This document shows positions 16,177-24,855 of a stretch of DNA of 64,000 nt, piece after piece; the stretch's first letter is position 1, and the number at the start of each line of letters is the position of its first letter. The position numbers and the translations under genes are program-made. Origin of the DNA: Geothrix campi (GTDB taxonomy: Bacteria; Acidobacteriota; Holophagae; Holophagales; Holophagaceae); assembly GCF_024609265.1 (NCBI RefSeq), contig NZ_JANHMP010000001.1, positions 1,791,505-1,855,504 on the forward strand, read 5' to 3'. The notes beneath the pieces were generated by a model. It did no database searches, was not told the DNA's origin, and was given only the letters and a program-made list of their open reading frames with translations.

Positions 16177-17687
16177 AGGTCGTGCCCGCAGTAGGAGAGG
16201 TTGAAGCTCTTGTTGCACAGGGGGAAGTCGGAGACCTGCTCCCCGCGCAGGGCCAGGGCGAGGCCGAACCAGTTGTGGAAGGAGGGATCCACGATCTTGT
16301 AGCGGGCGAAGCGGCCCTGGGCATCCGTCCAGGCCAGATGGAGCACTTCCCCGCGCCAGCCTTCCGTGAGCGATACGCAGAGCTGCACGGGAGCGAGCGG
16401 TGGCAGGGGTGCCGGCTTGGGTGTGGCCGCGCTGTCCGCCAGGGCGGTCAGGGCCGTGGAGAGGAAGCCTGAGCTCGCCCCCGCCTCCAGCCAGCGCACC
16501 CAGGCCCGGGAGTGCACGTTGCCGCTCTCGGCCTGCGCCACGGGGATGGGACGCTCCCCGTACGGTCCGAAGGGATGGTCGTGGCGCACGTCTCGGCCCA
16601 GCCCGCAGGCCCGCGCCGCCACGCCCACCAGCCCGATCGCGCGGGCCTGGTCGGAATCCACACGCCCCGCCGCCTCGAAGCGGATCATCACGGAGGCGGC
16701 CCCCCAGAGCAGCTCCACCGCGTCTTTCGTATCCGCCCAGGCGCGCTCCAGACGCGGCCGCATCCGGGCGGCCAGGGCGGGTTCCAGCTCCTGGCGCAGG
16801 CCGCCGGGGCGCAACCAGTCGCGGCCCAGGCGGCTGCCGCAGCCTTCGGCGCTCAGGTTCAGCCAGTCGCCGCGGATGCGGCCGCAGAAGGAGGCCGTGG
16901 GCAGGAAGCCCACATCACCCGACAGCGCACCGAGGTCCCCCACGTGGTTGGCGACGCGCTCCAGCTCCAGCGCCACGCCCCGCACCAGATCCACGCGGGC
17001 CGGCACCTGGAACCCCGCCAGGCCCTCCAGCACGCGGCAGTAGGCCCAGGCGTGGGCGATGCTGCTGTCCCCGCAAGCTGTCTCCGCCTGCTTCAGGCTG
17101 AGGGGATGGGGACCGCCGAGCAGCGCCTTCTCCACACCGCGGTGCTGGTAGCCCAGGGCGATCTCCAGGTGGAAGACCCGCTCGCCGTGGCACTGGAAGC
17201 GGAAGTGGCCGGGTTCTATGACGCCCGCGTGGACCGGCCCCACGGCCACCTCGTGGACCTCTTCGCCCTCCACGCGGAAGAAATCGGCGACACCGGGAAC
17301 GGGCACTCCGCCCCGTCTCCAGGGATCCGGCGCGCCGTTCCAGGGAAGGTGGAAGCGCACGGGCTTCAGCCAGGGATGGCCCTCGGGGATGATGCCGCTC
17401 TGCTCGGCGATCTCGCGTTCGAAGAGGTGGGCCTGGGGGCAGTCCGGCGTGAGGGCGGGATAGCGGGGGGCGTCCAGCCTGGCCCGCAGGACGCGAAGGG
17501 CGTGCCCCGCATCATCAGCGAGCACAGCGTAGAGATGCAGATCGACATCCGCACAGAGGCAGGCGAGTCGATCCCCTTCCTGGATGCGCCGCAGGATGAT
17601 GTCGCGGAAGTCGCCCACGGGAAACTCGGGTACCTCTCGCAGAGGCAGGCTCTGGCCGTTGCGGAGGATCGGCAGATCGGCACTCAT
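16173..17687 (-). CDS. Ehr/HyfG-like large subunit lacking NiFe ligands
   Basis: 504 residues. The N-terminal NuoC-like part (about 1-150) has FEREIAEQSGIIPEGHPWLKP. The NuoD/hydrogenase-large-like part includes ALGYQHRGVEKAL and LELERVANHVGDLGAL. The first metal-binding motif of hydrogenases (CGxC) reads C205-G-D-S here, and the C-terminal DPCxxC reads D467-P-S-F-H. Three of four cysteine ligands are therefore absent and a NiFe centre is not expected. This is the mark of energy-converting hydrogenase-related (Ehr) complexes. Start ATG 17687 overlaps the upstream stop. Confidence 0.9.
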   Translation of the reverse strand: MSADLPILRNGQSLPLREVPEFPVGDFRDIILRRIQEGDRLACLCADVDLHLYAVLADDAGHALRVLRARLDAPRYPALTPDCPQAHLFEREIAEQSGIIPEGHPWLKPVRFHLPWNGAPDPWRRGGVPVPGVADFFRVEGEEVHEVAVGPVHAGVIEPGHFRFQCHGERVFHLEIALGYQHRGVEKALLGGPHPLSLKQAETACGDSSIAHAWAYCRVLEGLAGFQVPARVDLVRGVALELERVANHVGDLGALSGDVGFLPTASFCGRIRGDWLNLSAEGCGSRLGRDWLRPGGLRQELEPALAARMRPRLERAWADTKDAVELLWGAASVMIRFEAAGRVDSDQARAIGLVGVAARACGLGRDVRHDHPFGPYGERPIPVAQAESGNVHSRAWVRWLEAGASSGFLSTALTALADSAATPKPAPLPPLAPVQLCVSLTEGWRGEVLHLAWTDAQGRFARYKIVDPSFHNWFGLALALRGEQVSDFPLCNKSFNLSYCGHDL

Positions 17688-19141
17688 CGCTGCACCTCCA
17701 TCCGGGCGGTCAGGACGCCATCCACGGTGGTGCTGGCGTGGTCGAGCATGGCCTGGAGCGGGCGCGGCATCCAGATCCCCAGGACCAGGGCCAGTCCCAG
17801 GGCGACGATGAGGGGCGCCGTGGTGGCCGGTGCGTCCTTGTAGGGGGTGCGGACCCGCTGGGCGCTGGGCGTCCCGAAGACCACCTGGACCACGGTTTCG
17901 CTCATGGCCAGGAAGATGCCGCCCAGCAGGATGAGAAAGGCCGATCCGCCCAGGAGGTGGCCGGTGCTCAGCGCTCCCGAGGCGATGTTGAACTCGCTGA
18001 GGAAGGGTGCGAAGGGCGGCATGCCCGTGATGGCAAGGAACCCCAGGAGGAAGAGCCAGCCAGACACCGGCGTCCGCCGGAGGGCGCCGGTGACGAAGGG
18101 CAGCTGCTTGCTGGCGTAGCTGCGGTGGATGTTGCCCGCCGACAGGAAGAGCACGCTCTTCACCAGGGCGTTGGCGGCCAAGTGGAAGAGGGCGAACTTC
18201 GCGGCCAGGCCCCCGATGCCGATGCCGAAGACCAGGATGCCCATGTGCTCGACACTGGAATACGCCAGCAGGCGTTTGATGTCCGTCTGCCGCACCATGA
18301 AGACCAGCGCCCAGGCCATGGAGAGCATGCCGAAGGCCACCAGCAGCTCGCGGGCGAAGGCCCCCTCGCCGGCCGCGGCCACCACCGCGTAGATCCGCAG
18401 CAGGGCGAGAAAGGCGCAGCTGGTGACGCCGCCCGCCAGGAGAGCTCCGACAAGACCCGGCGTCTCGCCGTAGGCATCCGGCTTCCAGGTGTGGAGGGGC
18501 GCCAGACCCATCTTGGTGCCGTAGCCCACCAGAGTCAGCACGAAGCCGGCCCGCAGCCAAGGGCGGGACAGGAGGGCGCCGTTCTCCATGAGCCGCGTGT
18601 AGCGCAGGGGTTCCTCCAGTCCGCCCATGTGCGCCGCGTAGGCGATGAACAGGGTGCCCAGCAGCGCCAGCGCGATGCCCACGGAGCCGATGACCAGGTA
18701 CTTCCAGGTGGCCTCCAGGGAGCGGCGGTTGTGGTTGAAGTAGATGAGGGGCGCCGAGACCAGGGTGGTGGTCTCCATGGCCACCCAGGCGATGCCGGGA
18801 TGGCGGGCCTGGGCCAGCAGCGAAGCCAGGCCGAGGAAGCCGAGGAGACAGGTGGAGAGCACGCGGTGGTCACGCTCTGGGCGCAGGGCCAGGTAGGCCG
18901 GGGCGTAGAAGGCACAGATGCAGAACAGCACGCTGATCACCAGCAGCACCCAGCCACCCAGGGCGTCGAGCCCGAACCAGGCCGTGGCCGGCAGGGTCCG
19001 CCAGCCGGCCAGCGCCACGAGCAGGATCCCGAGGTGGAGGAGGCCCACGGCCGGCAGGATCCAGGCGCGGAGGGCGGGCGAGGAGACAGCGAAGGCCACG
19101 ACCGCGGCCAGGAGGGGGACGAGAATGAGGAGCCACACCAT
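17684..19141 (-). CDS. Antiporter-like membrane subunit (HyfF/NuoN type)
   Basis: 485 residues with about 13-14 hydrophobic helices. The proton-translocation core of the Mrp/NuoLMN family is visible: AMETTTLVSAPLIYF (conserved Glu in helix 5), GTKMGLAPLHTWKPDAYGETP (Lys in helix 7) and QTDIKRLLAYSSVEHMG (Lys/His). It has HyfF-like length and operon position next to HyfE. It overlaps the large-subunit gene by ATGA and follows the HyfE-like gene by a few bases. Predicted role is proton or sodium translocation coupled to the soluble arm. Confidence 0.9.
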   Translation of the reverse strand: MVWLLILVPLLAAVVAFAVSSPALRAWILPAVGLLHLGILLVALAGWRTLPATAWFGLDALGGWVLLVISVLFCICAFYAPAYLALRPERDHRVLSTCLLGFLGLASLLAQARHPGIAWVAMETTTLVSAPLIYFNHNRRSLEATWKYLVIGSVGIALALLGTLFIAYAAHMGGLEEPLRYTRLMENGALLSRPWLRAGFVLTLVGYGTKMGLAPLHTWKPDAYGETPGLVGALLAGGVTSCAFLALLRIYAVVAAAGEGAFARELLVAFGMLSMAWALVFMVRQTDIKRLLAYSSVEHMGILVFGIGIGGLAAKFALFHLAANALVKSVLFLSAGNIHRSYASKQLPFVTGALRRTPVSGWLFLLGFLAITGMPPFAPFLSEFNIASGALSTGHLLGGSAFLILLGGIFLAMSETVVQVVFGTPSAQRVRTPYKDAPATTAPLIVALGLALVLGIWMPRPLQAMLDHASTTVDGVLTARMEVQR

Positions 19142-19144
19142 GGG

Positions 19145-19780
19145 TCAGTCCTTCAGCTCGGCCAGGTGCCGGGTATCGGTGGAATCGAAGGCCACGCGGA
19201 TGTGGTTGATGACGATGCCCATCACGAAGATGCCCACGAAGAGGTCCAGCAGGATCCCCGCCTCGACCAGGGCCGGCATGTCCTCCACCAGCAGCAGGCC
19301 GAACAGGTAGATGCCGTTCTCCAGCACCAGGTAGCCCACCACCTGCGTGAGGGCCTTCCGGCGCGACACCAGCAGCAGGAAGCCCGTGAAGAGCGTGGCC
19401 AGCGAGGCGGGCACCAGCAGGGTGTATTCCGTGCCCGCCTTGAGCGGGAGGTTGTGGGCCAGCACCAGGCTGAGGCCCGTGCCCAGAGCGCAGAGCATGA
19501 GCGACACGGTGTAGCCGATGTAGGGATCGACCTCGCGCTGGATGTGGACCTGGCGCAGGGCGCGGCGGAACAGGAAGGGGATGAACCAGCCCTTCACCGT
19601 TACGGCCGCGATGGCGAGCAGGACGATGTGGAAGTGGCGGCCCAGGCCCATGGCCAGGGGCATCAGACCGAGCAGCACGCCCTGGAGTACGGCGAACTGG
19701 ATGGCCTTGCTGACGCGGCTGGTGGCCACGAGGCTGAAGTTGGACAGCATGGTGAGGGCGATGAGCAGGTCGGGGAGCAT
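19145..19780 (-). CDS. HyfE-like membrane subunit
   Basis: 211 residues with about seven hydrophobic helices, corresponding to HyfE/NuoK-like subunits of formate-hydrogenlyase-type complexes. Recognisable pieces are VKGWFIPFLFRRAL, QVVGYLVLENGIYLFGLLL (Glu within the membrane, as in NuoK) and GIFVMGIVINHI. The stop is 3 bp before the HyfF-like ATG and the start is 2 bp after the HyfC-like stop, so the genes are translationally coupled. Confidence 0.85.
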   Translation of the reverse strand: MLPDLLIALTMLSNFSLVATSRVSKAIQFAVLQGVLLGLMPLAMGLGRHFHIVLLAIAAVTVKGWFIPFLFRRALRQVHIQREVDPYIGYTVSLMLCALGTGLSLVLAHNLPLKAGTEYTLLVPASLATLFTGFLLLVSRRKALTQVVGYLVLENGIYLFGLLLVEDMPALVEAGILLDLFVGIFVMGIVINHIRVAFDSTDTRHLAELKD

Positions 19781-19782
19781 GG

Positions 19783-20709
19783 CTACACCAGCATCAACAG
19801 GAACGCGAAACCGGTGGCCAGCACCCCGGCCACCAGGAACTGCGGGACCTTCGTCATGCGGAACCGCGCCATGGAACTCTCCACCAGACCCACCCCCAGT
19901 GCGAGGCCGGCCAGGGCCGCATAGAACGCCAGCCAGTTCTGCCAGGCGTGCGGGGCGCGGGGCAGGGCCGGCGTCAGGATGAGCGCGCCCAGCACCAGGA
20001 GCTTGAGGCTGGCGCCGTAGAGCACCAGGGCGAGGGGGCGGCCCGAGTGATCAAGCACCATCACCTCGTGGATCATGGTGAGCTCCAGGTGGGTATTGGG
20101 GTCGTCCACGGGGATGCGCGAGTTTTCCGTGAGGTAGACGATGGCCCAACCCGCGAGGACGAGAATCAGGGGCCCCGTGAACCGCGCCGTGAGCGTTCCG
20201 GGAAAGGCCAGCATGGTCCCCAGCGACAGGCTGGAGGTGGCTTTGGCCAGCGCCGCGAAGCCCAGGAACAGCGCGGGCTCCGCTAGCGCCGAGAAGGTCG
20301 CCTCCCGGGCCGCGCCCATGCCTTCGAAGCTGGAGCCCGTGTCGAGGGCGGAGAGGATCGTGAGGAACCGGGCCAGCCCGAAGAGGTAGGCGAAGAGAAT
20401 GACATCCCCTTCGAACGAGACCGGCGCGGGCGTATGCCCGAAGGGGACGAGGCTGGAGGCGGCCAGGCCCGCGGCCACGCCCCCCACGGGACCGGCGAGG
20501 AACACCCAGGTGGTGGTGCGGCTGAAGACCGCCTGCTTGCGGGCGAGCTTGGCCAGGTCGTAGTAGAGCTGGAATACGGGCGGTCCCTTCCGCCCGGCCA
20601 TCAGGGCCTTGGTCTTGGCGATCAGGCCGGGGATCAGGGGCGGCAGCAGCAGCACGGTGAGTCCGTGCAGCAGGAACTGGAGCATCGTCGGGAGCAGGGA
20701 TCGAATCAT
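19783..20709 (-). CDS. HyfC-like (NuoH-type) membrane anchor subunit
   Basis: 308 residues starting at ATG 20709 (a longer upstream reading runs through the neighbouring gene). NuoH/HyfC family segments: LIAKTKALMAGRKGPPVFQLYYDLAKL, LDTGSSFEGMGAAREATFSALAEP and ENSRIPVDDPNTHLELTMIHE. Eight hydrophobic helices are apparent. The subunit links the electron-transfer arm to the antiporter-like modules. The E-x3-E/ENSRIP loop that lines the quinone chamber in complex I is preserved. Confidence 0.92.
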   Translation of the reverse strand: MIRSLLPTMLQFLLHGLTVLLLPPLIPGLIAKTKALMAGRKGPPVFQLYYDLAKLARKQAVFSRTTTWVFLAGPVGGVAAGLAASSLVPFGHTPAPVSFEGDVILFAYLFGLARFLTILSALDTGSSFEGMGAAREATFSALAEPALFLGFAALAKATSSLSLGTMLAFPGTLTARFTGPLILVLAGWAIVYLTENSRIPVDDPNTHLELTMIHEVMVLDHSGRPLALVLYGASLKLLVLGALILTPALPRAPHAWQNWLAFYAALAGLALGVGLVESSMARFRMTKVPQFLVAGVLATGFAFLLMLV

Positions 20710-20710
20710 G

Positions 20711-22660
20711 TCAGGCCACCATCCAGACCAGGAGCGCAAGCAGGGTGAGCAGGACGTACAGCAGGTAGACGGGCAGCGCCCCGCCCTGGGCCACGCGGAG
20801 CAGGGAAGCACCGCGGACGGCAAGTCGCAGCGCGGGAACCGCCGTGCGATCGAGAACCGGATCGGGCACATGACTTTCGTACCGCGTGGGAAGCGGGAAC
20901 CAGCCCGACACCCTGGGGAGATGCACCACGGGCCGCAAGGCCCAGCGGAGCCCTCGCACCAGGCCACCGGCGAACGACGAGGCCGTGTACTGCATGCGGG
21001 CCTCCGGCGCCGCGTAGCCGCAATCCCAGGTGGGCCGGTCGTCCCCCCGCGGCATGGGGCGGAGCCAGCGCCAGAGCAGGAGGGCCAGCAGTCCCAGGGC
21101 CAGGGCCACCATGGAGATCATGGGAAGGCCGGCCAGGGCGGGCAGGGCCGCGCCGGTCGCGGGGCCCATCGCATCGGCGACGCGGCCGAGGGCGGGTGCG
21201 AAGAGGATGGGCGCCACGCCGATGGCCAGGCAGGCGAGGGCCAGCAGCCCCATGGGCAGGAGCATCGTGCGCGGGGCTTCGTGGGCTCGGGCCGCCATCC
21301 CGGTTCTAGGCAGGCCCAGGAAGACCGCACCGAAGGCCTTGGCGAAGCAGGCCAGGGCCAAGGCCCCGATGAGGGCCAGGGACAGGAGGATCACCACGGG
21401 CCAGCCCTGTCGGCCAGGCCCCAGATCCGGTCCTAGCCCCCGGAAGGCCCCCAGGTAGATCAGCCATTCGCTCACGAACCCGTTGAGGGGCGGCAAACCG
21501 CAGATGGCCCAGGAACCGGCGAGGAAGGCCCCGGAGGTCCAGGGCATGCGCTGGCCGAGCCCCCCCAGCCGCTCCAGATCGCGGGTGCCCGTGGCGTGCA
21601 GCACCGAGCCCGCCGACAGGAACAGCAGCCCCTTGAAGAGGCTGTGGTTCAGCACGTGGAGCAGGGCCCCAGCGAAGCCGAGGGTCTGCATCACCGGGTT
21701 CCCCAGGCTCTTGCCGAGGGCGCCGAGTCCCAGGCCCAGCAGGATGATCCCGATGTTCTCGATGGAGTGGTAGGCGAGCAGGCGCTTCAGGTCGTGCTGG
21801 CCCAGGGCGAAGGCCACGCCGAGGACGCCCGACAGGGCGCCCAGCGCCACCAGGGCCCCGCCCCACCAGATGGGCGGATCCGGTACCCAGGACAGGAACC
21901 GCACCATCCCGAGGATGCCCATCTTGAGCATCACGCCGGACATCAGCGCGGAGACGTGGCTGGGGGCGGCCGCGTGGGCCGGCGGCAGCCAGAAGTGCAG
22001 CGGCAGGACGCCGGCCTTGAAGCCGAAGCCCAGCAGGAACAGCGCGAACAGGGCCGTGCCGCCACGGGTGGCGGCCAGGCCCGCCGGCAGCGCCGCAAAG
22101 GCCGAATGCCCCTGGACCTTGGCCAGCAGCGCGAAGGCCGCGAACAGGAGCAGGGTGCCGGTGTGGGTGGCGACCAGGTAGATCCAGCCGGCCCGCCGGG
22201 TTTCGGCTTCGCGATCCTCGGCCATCACCAGCAGGAAGGCGGCGATGGCCATGCCCTCCCAGGCCAGCAGGAAGGTCAGGGCGTGGGAGGCCATCACCAG
22301 CATCAGCAGCGAGGCCGTCAGGAGCCCGTAGATCAGACGCAGGGCCGGCGTGTTGCCCCGGCGGCCCTCCCAGTAGCCCAGGCTGTAGAGCGCCCCACAG
22401 GCAGAGAGCAGCAGGACCGGCACCGAGAAGAAGGCAGCCAGCGGATCGAGCACCAGGAGCCCCGAAGAGCCCAGCGATGTCGTGCGCAGGGTGACCGCTC
22501 CACCCGGGCCGCCTGACAGCACCCGCAGCGAAGCCCACAGACCCGCCACGGCCGCCAGGCCCAGCAACCCGGCCGCCACCTCCCCGCCCCTCCGCCGCAG
22601 GAACAGCCCCGGCACACCGGAGGCCGCCGCGGCCAGGAGGGCGAGAAGGAAGAGGCTCAT
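20711..22660 (-). CDS. Antiporter-like membrane subunit (HyfB/NuoL type), copy A
   Basis: 649 residues; ATG 22660 overlaps the upstream stop (ATGA). About 16 hydrophobic helices. Conserved proton-channel features: FLLAWEGMAIAAFLLVMAE (Glu), GFGFKAGVLPLHFWLPPAHA (Lys), APSHVSALMSGVMLKMGILG and DLKRLLAYHSIENIGI. A hydrophilic segment near the C-terminus (PTWDCGYAAPEARMQYTASSF) matches the HyfB/HycC tail. It is a paralogue of the adjacent upstream gene. Confidence 0.92.
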   Translation of the reverse strand: MSLFLLALLAAAASGVPGLFLRRRGGEVAAGLLGLAAVAGLWASLRVLSGGPGGAVTLRTTSLGSSGLLVLDPLAAFFSVPVLLLSACGALYSLGYWEGRRGNTPALRLIYGLLTASLLMLVMASHALTFLLAWEGMAIAAFLLVMAEDREAETRRAGWIYLVATHTGTLLLFAAFALLAKVQGHSAFAALPAGLAATRGGTALFALFLLGFGFKAGVLPLHFWLPPAHAAAPSHVSALMSGVMLKMGILGMVRFLSWVPDPPIWWGGALVALGALSGVLGVAFALGQHDLKRLLAYHSIENIGIILLGLGLGALGKSLGNPVMQTLGFAGALLHVLNHSLFKGLLFLSAGSVLHATGTRDLERLGGLGQRMPWTSGAFLAGSWAICGLPPLNGFVSEWLIYLGAFRGLGPDLGPGRQGWPVVILLSLALIGALALACFAKAFGAVFLGLPRTGMAARAHEAPRTMLLPMGLLALACLAIGVAPILFAPALGRVADAMGPATGAALPALAGLPMISMVALALGLLALLLWRWLRPMPRGDDRPTWDCGYAAPEARMQYTASSFAGGLVRGLRWALRPVVHLPRVSGWFPLPTRYESHVPDPVLDRTAVPALRLAVRGASLLRVAQGGALPVYLLYVLLTLLALLVWMVA

Positions 22661-24630
22661 CCCAGCAGCCTCGCCCTCAGCAGCATCCAGAGGAAGACGC
22701 CCAGGAGGGTCAGCAGCACGTAGAGGAGGTAGACCGACAGGTGGCCCGGTTGCAAGCGGCGGAACCGCAGCAGGCGCTCGGCAAGGCGGGCCACCCGTGG
22801 CGCCAGGAACACCTCGCCGAAGGGTTCGCGGAAGGCCTGCCGGAACGAGGCTCCACCCGGGAACAGGCCCCGCAGATGGGGGAGCCGCCTCCGCAGCCCC
22901 GGTTGGATCGGAGCCCAGGCATCCGCGAAGGAGCTGCCGGTGTACTGAGCCCGAACCGCGGCCGCGGCGTAACCGCAGCCCCAGGTCGGCAGGTCCGCCT
23001 GGGCGGCGTCCGGGATCTGGCTTTCCGGTCGGCGGAGCCAGGCGAGGCCCACCCCGACCAGCACCAGGAGCCCCAGTTCCACGCCGGCGAGCAGGTGGAG
23101 GTCCGCGCGAAGGCCCGGCGCAAGCAGGGCCGGCGTCCCGGGGGCCACCACGGCGACAGCGCGGTCCAGCAGGGGCAGCAGGAGGAAGGAGCCCAGCCCC
23201 ACCGCCAGGCAGAGCCCTGCGAGGACAGCCATGGGCAGCAGCATGGAGGCGGCGGGGTCGTGGGCATGCTCCACGGCCTCGCTGCGGGGCGAGCCCAGGA
23301 ACAGCGTGCCGAAGAAGCGTGCGAAGGCCACCGCCGCCAGGCCCCCCGCCAAGGCTAGGGCCACCAGGCCCAGGGCCGCGGACCAGGGATAGCCCCGGGC
23401 GAGGGAACTGAAGAGGCCCCGGTAGAGGAACCATTCACTGAGGAAGGCATTGAAGGGAGGCAGCGCCGTCACCGCCAGCACCGCTGGGAAGAGCACCAGG
23501 GCCGTGCGGGGCATCCGCCGGGCCAGGCCGCCCAGCGCTTCCATGTCCCGGGTGCCCGTGGCGTGCAGGATGGCTCCCGCCCCGTAAAACAGAAGGCTCT
23601 TGAAGAGCGAGTGGTTCCAGAGGTGGAAGAGGGCGCCGCCGAAGCCCAGGGCCGTCAGCCACGGGTCGTGCGTGGCCCGGCCCGTCCAGCCCAGGCCCAC
23701 GCCCATGAGGATGATCCCCAGGTTCTCGATGCTGGAATAGGCCAGGAGCCGCTTGTAGTCCCGCTGCGCCAGCGCGTTCCCCACGCCGTAGACGGCCGTG
23801 AGGGCGCCCAGGGCCAGGAGCGCGCCGCCCACGCCCCGGGGAATCCCCGGCAGCAGGCTCGATACGCGGAGCAGGCCGTAGATGCCCGTCTTGAGCATGA
23901 CCGCGGACAAGATGGCGGAGACGTGGCTGGGCGCGCTGGCATGCGCCGAGGGCAGCCAGAAATGCAGAGGCAGCACTCCCGCCTTGAAGCCGAATCCCGC
24001 CAGGGCCAGGAGGAGGATGCCGCCCTCGAACAACGGCGAGGTGGCAGTCGGCAGGGCGATCCACAATAGCCCGCCCATCCGCTGGGCCATCAGGATCACC
24101 ATGGCCGTCAGCAGCAGGGTGCCGGTGTGGGTGCAGGCCAGGTAGACCCAGCTGGCCCGTCGGACCTCCGGCCGCTCATGTTCAGTGCCCACCAGGAAGA
24201 AGGCCGACACCGCCATAAGCTCCCAGGCCACCAGGAACACCAGCCCATGCCGGGCGATGAACAGCAGCGTCATGGCCGCCACGAGCAACCCATAGAAGAA
24301 GCGCAGCGAACGGCCCGAGCCCCAGGGCGTCTGGATCGGCCAATAGCGCTGTCCATAGATCAGGCCGAGCCCCCCGACTAGGTGGAGGGGGAGCAGGAAG
24401 GCCGCGGACAGGGCATCCAACTCCAACCGGGCCGGCAGGCCCCAGACCTGGAAGACCAGGCCCGAGGTGGCCCCCCCGAGCAGGAGGTGGAGCGCTGCCC
24501 CCAGGGCCAGGAGGCTGCCCAGGAGGCCGAGGCCCGTGGCCAGGCGCTCGGGTGGCCGCGAGGAGGCGGACAGCAGGGCCCCTGCGAACCAGCATCCGGA
24601 GGACGCGAGGACCAAGGCCACATCCAGCAT
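22657..24630 (-). CDS. Antiporter-like membrane subunit (HyfB/NuoL type), copy B
   Basis: 657 residues, first gene of the operon. ATG 24630 is preferred because GGAG lies 7 bases upstream; GTG 24636 would add two residues and sit on the GGAG. Same channel motifs as copy A: LVAWELMAVSAFFLVG, GFGFKAGVLPLHFWLPSAHA, SHVSAILSAVMLKTGIYG, DYKRLLAYSSIENLGI, and the tail PTWGCGYAAAAVRAQYTGSSF. Two neighbouring HyfB-like subunits plus HyfF give three pump-like modules in the complex. Confidence 0.92.
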   Translation of the reverse strand: MLDVALVLASSGCWFAGALLSASSRPPERLATGLGLLGSLLALGAALHLLLGGATSGLVFQVWGLPARLELDALSAAFLLPLHLVGGLGLIYGQRYWPIQTPWGSGRSLRFFYGLLVAAMTLLFIARHGLVFLVAWELMAVSAFFLVGTEHERPEVRRASWVYLACTHTGTLLLTAMVILMAQRMGGLLWIALPTATSPLFEGGILLLALAGFGFKAGVLPLHFWLPSAHASAPSHVSAILSAVMLKTGIYGLLRVSSLLPGIPRGVGGALLALGALTAVYGVGNALAQRDYKRLLAYSSIENLGIILMGVGLGWTGRATHDPWLTALGFGGALFHLWNHSLFKSLLFYGAGAILHATGTRDMEALGGLARRMPRTALVLFPAVLAVTALPPFNAFLSEWFLYRGLFSSLARGYPWSAALGLVALALAGGLAAVAFARFFGTLFLGSPRSEAVEHAHDPAASMLLPMAVLAGLCLAVGLGSFLLLPLLDRAVAVVAPGTPALLAPGLRADLHLLAGVELGLLVLVGVGLAWLRRPESQIPDAAQADLPTWGCGYAAAAVRAQYTGSSFADAWAPIQPGLRRRLPHLRGLFPGGASFRQAFREPFGEVFLAPRVARLAERLLRFRRLQPGHLSVYLLYVLLTLLGVFLWMLLRARLLG

Positions 24631-24855
24631 CTGCACGCTCCGGGTTCAGGAAACGACCCCGGCGGATCAGGTATTGGCTGGGGCCACCCTGGGAAGGGGG
24701 CTCGTCATCAGATGGGCCGAGATCGGTTGGGCCCATGCTACTCCCAACCCGGGCGTGTCTTCAAAGCAGATACAGCTCTTGCTGCGGCCGGCCGCAGACA
24801 GAGCAAGGCCCGGAAGCCCTGGTGCCAGGGCCTCCGGACCTTGGTGCAGTGGGGC
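24631..24855 (-). promoter_or_regulatory. Upstream region of the Ehr-type operon
   Basis: 225 bp holding the operon promoter. A hairpin GGAAGCCCTGG/CCAGGGCCTCC-type stem at about 24815-24835 probably ends the upstream DUF4382 transcript (same strand). No T-run follows it. No sigma-54 type GG-N10-GC element was convincing. Confidence 0.45.

Noticed and set aside
16173-17687. Calling the large subunit an active NiFe hydrogenase
   Set aside because: Three of the four metal-ligand cysteines are missing, so the sequence does not support hydrogen turnover.
17738-19924. A 728-residue open frame on the plus strand through the pump operon
   Set aside because: It is antisense to HyfE- and HyfF-like genes with clear motifs. 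The translation is rich in His, Gln, Gly and Asp, as expected of an antisense frame in high-GC DNA, and there is no ribosome binding site.
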